NCBI GenBank assembly: GCA_910586315.1
Contig: CAJUIP010000010.1
Location: 16,032 to 80,031, forward strand
DNA: 64,000 nt
Source: an uncultured Lachnospiraceae bacterium
GTDB lineage: Bacteria > Bacillota > Clostridia > Lachnospirales > Lachnospiraceae
Reading direction: 5' to 3'
Positions 60,251-64,000 of this stretch are shown piece after piece; position 1 is the stretch's first letter, and every line of letters starts with the position of its first letter. The position numbers and the translations under genes were made by a program. A model generated the notes under the pieces. It ran no database searches and was not told where the DNA came from. It saw nothing but the letters and a program-made list of their open reading frames with translations.

Positions 60251-63200
60251 ATGGCATTTACACATTTGCACGTTCATACAGAGTACAGTCTTCTGGATGG
60301 ATCCAGTAAAATAAAAGAGCTGGCGGCCCGTGCCAAAGAGCTTGGAATGGACAGCATGGCTATTACCGATCATGGGGCCATGTATGGTGTCATAGACTTT
60401 TACCGGGCGGCCAGAGAGGCCGGAATCAAACCTGTCATCGGCTGTGAGGTTTATGTGGCTCCCGGCTCCCGGTTTGACAGAGAAAATGTCCACGGAGAGG
60501 ACAGGTATTATCATCTGGTTCTTCTGGCTGAGAATAATGAAGGATATCAGAACCTGATGAAAATTGTATCCAAGGGCTTTGTGGACGGCTTTTACTATAA
60601 GCCCAGGGTGGATGAGGAGGTCTTAAGGGAGTATCACAAGGGAATTATAGCCCTAAGCGCCTGCCTGGCCGGAGAGGTGCCGAAGTATCTGGAGCGCGGG
60701 CTTTATGAGGAGGCCCGAAAGGCTGTCTTAAAGCATCTGGAAATTTTCGGGGAGGGAAATTATTTTTTAGAGCTTCAGGACCACGGAATTCCCATGCAAC
60801 GGCAGGTGAATCAGGGAATTCTAAGACTTTCCAGAGATCTCCATGTTCCCCTGGCGGCCACGAACGACTGCCATTATATCAACGCAGAGGACTGGGAGGC
60901 CCATGACATTCTCCTCTGTATTCAGACAGGAAAAAAGGTGGCCGACGAAAACAGAATGCGTTATGAGGGCGGCCAGTATTATGTAAAATCTGAAGAAGAA
61001 ATGCGGGCTTTGTTTCCCTATGCGCCGGAGGCTTTGGAGAATACCCATAAAATTGCCGAACGGTGCAATGTGGAAATCGAATTCGGTGTGACAAAGCTCC
61101 CGCGATATGAGGTGCCGGAAGGCTATGATTCCTGGACCTATTTAAAATATCTCTGCGAGGAGGGCTTTCAGGAACGGTATCCGGAGGACGACGGTACGCT
61201 GCGGGAACGTTTGCAGTATGAGCTTCAAACCATAAAGGGCATGGGATATGTGGACTACTTTCTGATTGTATGGGATTTTATCAACTTTGCCAGGTCCCAT
61301 GACATTGCCGTGGGTCCCGGCCGCGGCTCTGCGGCCGGAAGCATTGTGGCGTACAGTTTAAAGATCACGGACATTGATCCGATCCGCTACCAGCTTCTGT
61401 TTGAGCGTTTCTTAAATCCGGAACGCGTATCCATGCCGGATATTGACGTGGACTTCTGTTATGAAAGACGGCAGGAGGTCATAGATTATGTGGTGGAAAA
61501 GTATGGAAAAGATCAGGTGGCTCAGATTGTAACCTTCGGTACCCTGGCGGCCCGCGGCGTTATCCGGGATGTGGGCCGCGTCATGGACCTGCCATACAGC
61601 TTATGCGACCAGGTGTCAAAAATGGTCCCTGCGGAGCTTAACATCACATTGGAGCTGGCTCTTAAGAAAAATCCGGAGCTTAAGGCCCTTTATGACACAG
61701 ATGAGCAGGTGAAGAAGCTCATCGACATGTCCATGCGGTTAGAAGGGCTTCCGAGGCATACTTCCATGCATGCGGCCGGAGTGGTCATAAGCCGCACGTC
61801 CATTGATGAGTATGTCCCCTTATCCAGAGGTGCGGACGGAACCATTACCACCCAGTTTACCATGACAACCCTGGAAGAGCTGGGCCTTTTGAAGATGGAT
61901 TTTCTGGGCCTCAGGACACTGACGGTAATTCAGGATGCCGTCCATATGATAGAGAAGGACCAGGGAACCAGGCTTAATCTGGACCATATTGATTATAACG
62001 ACCGAAAAGTCATGGAAGCCATCGGTACGGGAAAAAACGAGGGTGTGTTCCAGTTAGAAAGCGGAGGATTTAAAACCTTCATGAAGGAGCTGAAACCCAC
62101 CAGTCTGGAGGATATTATCGCCGGAATTTCCCTGTACCGCCCGGGCCCCATGGATTTTATTCCAAAGTACTTAAAGGGCAAAAACGATCCGTCCTCCGTC
62201 ACCTACACCTGTCCGCAGCTCGAGCCGATTTTAAGCCCCACATATGGCTGTATCGTTTATCAGGAACAGGTGATGCAGATCGTAAGAGATCTGGCAGGCT
62301 ATACCCTGGGACGAAGCGACTTGGTGCGTCGTGCGATGTCCAAGAAAAAGGCGTCCGTGATGGAAAAGGAACGCCAGAACTTTGTGTATGGGAATAAAGA
62401 CGAAGGCGTGAAAGGCTGCGTCGCCAATGGAATTTCCGAAGCTACCGCGAACCAGATTTATGACGACATGATAGACTTTGCAAAATATGCCTTCAATAAG
62501 TCCCATGCAGCCGCCTATGCGGTGGTTGCCTTTCAGACTGCCTATTTAAAATATTATTATCCAAAAGAGTTCATGGCGGCGCTTATGACCTCTGTGATGG
62601 ACAACGTGACCAAGGTGTCTGAATATATTCTGGCCTGCAGGAACATGGGAATTGACATCCTGCCGCCAGATATCAATGAAGGGTACGGGGACTTTTCTGT
62701 ATCCGGAAACGGAATCCGCTATGGCCTTTCCGCCATAAAAAGCGTGGGCCGCTCGGTAGTGGAGGTAATCATAAAGGAAAGGGAGAACGGGGGCCCATTC
62801 TCCACCCTGGAGGACTTTGTGACCAGAATGTCCAACAAGGAAGTCAATAAGAGAACGCTGGAAAGCTTCATAAAATCCGGCGCGCTGGACTCCCTTCCGG
62901 GCACCAGGAAACAGAAGCTTTATGTCTCTGCAGAACTTCTGGAAAATAAAGCGCGGGAGAAAAAGTCCGTGATGGAGGGTCAGTTAAGCTTTTTCGACAT
63001 TGCGCCGGAAGAAGAGAAAACAAATTTTCAGATCGTATTTCCAAAGGTGGGGGAGTTTGACAAAGAAATGCTTCTGGCTTTTGAAAAAGAGACCCTGGGC
63101 ATTTATGTAAGCGGCCATCCCATGGAGGAATACCAGGAGATATGGCAGAAAAACGTGACAGCCAAAACCTCGGATTTCGTTGTGGACGAGGATGGAAAAA

Positions 63201-63730
63201 CCGTGGCAAAAGACGGTTCCAGCGTGGTTCTGGGCGGAATGATAACGGCCAAAAAGGTAAAGACTACTAGGAAAAACCAGCTGATGGCTTTTGTTTCCTT
63301 AGAAGATATGGTAGGAACCGTGGAAGCGCTGATCTTTCCGAAGATCTATGAAAAAAGCAAGCAAAATTTGACGGAGGAAGCCAAGGTATTCATGCGGGGG
63401 CGTGTCTCCATCGGGGACGACCCGGTGGGGAAGCTGATCTGCGAGGAGATCATACCTTTCCAGAACATCCCCAATGAACTGTGGATCCAGTTCCAGAACC
63501 AGAACGACTATGACCAGCAGATTGACAGCGTCATGGCCGCATTAAGAAATTCCGAAGGAAACGACCGGGTGGTAATGTATTTAAAGGAAGAAAGAAAACT
63601 GAAAAGACTTTCAGAAAACTGGTCTATAGATGCGAAAGCTCCGTTATTGTCCGTATTGTACGGAATACTTGGTGAAAAAAATGTCAAAGTTGTGCAAAAA
63701 ACCATTGAAATCAAGGGGAAAATAGATTAA
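60251..63730 (+). CDS. dnaE: DNA polymerase III alpha subunit, DnaE type
   Basis: This 1,159-aa replicative polymerase subunit has an N-terminal PHP domain (THLHVHTEYSLLDG), the palm with catalytic aspartates in MPDIDVDFCYERR, helix-hairpin-helix, and a C-terminal OB fold (about residues 990-1070; VVLGGMITAKKVKTTRKNQL). Firmicutes also use PolC; DnaE then extends RNA primers on the lagging strand. The start is ATG 60251 with GGAGGAAAT upstream; an in-frame ATG at 60179 is before the promoter. Confidence 0.96.
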   Translation: MAFTHLHVHTEYSLLDGSSKIKELAARAKELGMDSMAITDHGAMYGVIDFYRAAREAGIKPVIGCEVYVAPGSRFDRENVHGEDRYYHLVLLAENNEGYQNLMKIVSKGFVDGFYYKPRVDEEVLREYHKGIIALSACLAGEVPKYLERGLYEEARKAVLKHLEIFGEGNYFLELQDHGIPMQRQVNQGILRLSRDLHVPLAATNDCHYINAEDWEAHDILLCIQTGKKVADENRMRYEGGQYYVKSEEEMRALFPYAPEALENTHKIAERCNVEIEFGVTKLPRYEVPEGYDSWTYLKYLCEEGFQERYPEDDGTLRERLQYELQTIKGMGYVDYFLIVWDFINFARSHDIAVGPGRGSAAGSIVAYSLKITDIDPIRYQLLFERFLNPERVSMPDIDVDFCYERRQEVIDYVVEKYGKDQVAQIVTFGTLAARGVIRDVGRVMDLPYSLCDQVSKMVPAELNITLELALKKNPELKALYDTDEQVKKLIDMSMRLEGLPRHTSMHAAGVVISRTSIDEYVPLSRGADGTITTQFTMTTLEELGLLKMDFLGLRTLTVIQDAVHMIEKDQGTRLNLDHIDYNDRKVMEAIGTGKNEGVFQLESGGFKTFMKELKPTSLEDIIAGISLYRPGPMDFIPKYLKGKNDPSSVTYTCPQLEPILSPTYGCIVYQEQVMQIVRDLAGYTLGRSDLVRRAMSKKKASVMEKERQNFVYGNKDEGVKGCVANGISEATANQIYDDMIDFAKYAFNKSHAAAYAVVAFQTAYLKYYYPKEFMAALMTSVMDNVTKVSEYILACRNMGIDILPPDINEGYGDFSVSGNGIRYGLSAIKSVGRSVVEVIIKERENGGPFSTLEDFVTRMSNKEVNKRTLESFIKSGALDSLPGTRKQKLYVSAELLENKAREKKSVMEGQLSFFDIAPEEEKTNFQIVFPKVGEFDKEMLLAFEKETLGIYVSGHPMEEYQEIWQKNVTAKTSDFVVDEDGKTVAKDGSSVVLGGMITAKKVKTTRKNQLMAFVSLEDMVGTVEALIFPKIYEKSKQNLTEEAKVFMRGRVSIGDDPVGKLICEEIIPFQNIPNELWIQFQNQNDYDQQIDSVMAALRNSEGNDRVVMYLKEERKLKRLSENWSIDAKAPLLSVLYGILGEKNVKVVQKTIEIKGKID

Positions 63731-63755
63731 AATGTTTTATAGCTATGAGCCGGGC

Positions 63756-63821
63756 GCGGATATACATCCAAAACCCGAATGAGATGCTTGCATCTCAGGC
63801 GGGTTTTGGATGTATATCCGC
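63756..63821. repeat. Perfect 22-bp inverted repeat after dnaE
   Basis: Arms at 63756-63777 and 63800-63821 (left arm starts GCGGATATACATCC) are exact reverse complements around a loop that itself holds the palindrome GAGATGCTTGCATCTC. It is likely to act as a transcript end, although there is no U tract. Confidence 0.85.
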
Positions 63822-64000
63822 ATGCGGCGACAGCCGCAAAGCGAAAAAAGCCGGAGGCTTTTCGAGCGTGCCCGGCGGAGTCACCCGAAGAGAGAGATGC
63901 TTGCATCTCAGGCGGGTTATGGATGTATATCCGCATGCGGCGCCCGCCGCAAAGCGAAAAAAGCCGGAGGCTTTTCGAGCGTGCCCGGCGGAGTCACCCG
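63781..64000 (+). repeat. 113-bp tandem repeat, cut by window end
   Basis: A unit starting GAGATGCTTGCATCTC at 63781 is repeated from 63894, with a period of 113 bases. The two copies differ at only a few positions (for example GGGTTTTGG versus GGGTTATGG, and CGACAGCCG versus CGCCCGCCG). The second copy runs to the window end, so more copies may follow. No ORF is supported in it. Confidence 0.85.

Noticed and set aside
63781..64000. CRISPR array at the window end
   Set aside because: The repeats are 113 bases, directly adjoining, with no spacers and no cas genes.

Overview
The window looks like a chromosome segment from a spore-forming, anaerobic Firmicute of the class Clostridia, most likely Lachnospiraceae. 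The evidence is sporulation genes (spoIID, a spoIIQ-like gene, cotJABC), strong AGGAGG-type ribosome binding sites, a long type-2-like IleRS, and the conserved uvrC-hprK-murB-rapZ-whiA-HPr-like-dnaE order. No rRNA, tRNA or CRISPR array is visible.

Layout. 1-6.8 kb: 3' end of ileS, glycogen phosphorylase, spoIID-spoIIQ, a LUD-domain protein and a CBS protein. 6.8-10.2 kb (minus strand): an AraC regulator, an unusual cytoplasmic ParB-like/BMP fusion and a small phosphoesterase. 10.4-19.3 kb: a divergent sugar operon resembling the streptococcal msm operon (binding protein, two permeases, GH36 alpha-galactosidase, membrane protein, GH13 amylosucrase-like enzyme, MsmK-type ATPase), suited to raffinose-family sugars. 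19.5-23.5 kb: the cotJ spore-coat operon, whose cotJC gene is split by a compact 2,596-bp element carrying a large serine recombinase, a 63-aa protein and a class B sortase. 23.6-33.3 kb: a DUF1540 protein, a SagB-type nitroreductase, a complete oligo/dipeptide ABC operon, a MATE exporter and a nitrilase-family amidase. 33.3-41.8 kb: an accessory region with a 1,224-aa helicase-nuclease, HicAB, an acetyltransferase, DUF3788, a MerR/TipAS regulator, gene remnants and a decayed Tn916-type integrase. 41.9-48 kb: a tyrosine phosphatase and SbcD-SbcC. 48-52.3 kb (minus): a purine permease, an M20 peptidase and a DUF1846 protein. 52.4-63.7 kb: a housekeeping run from a DUF4015 lipoprotein to dnaE. 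The window ends in a 113-bp tandem repeat.

The most interesting item is the element in cotJC. Its ends share GGGGGACCT. Joining the outer halves restores one in-frame 212-codon CotJC reading frame, and joining the inner halves gives a near-symmetrical attP-like site. This is the logic of sporulation-programmed excision (as in sigK/skin or spsM/SPbeta) in a very small element with its own recombinase. The 63-aa gene is preceded by CATACAAT, a match to the sigma-E -10 box, which makes it a candidate excision factor. Other points of note are an HPr-like protein with Glu at position 15 in place of the active His (Crh-like), a SpoIIQ-like protein without any LytM metal ligand, and the ParB-like/BMP fusion.
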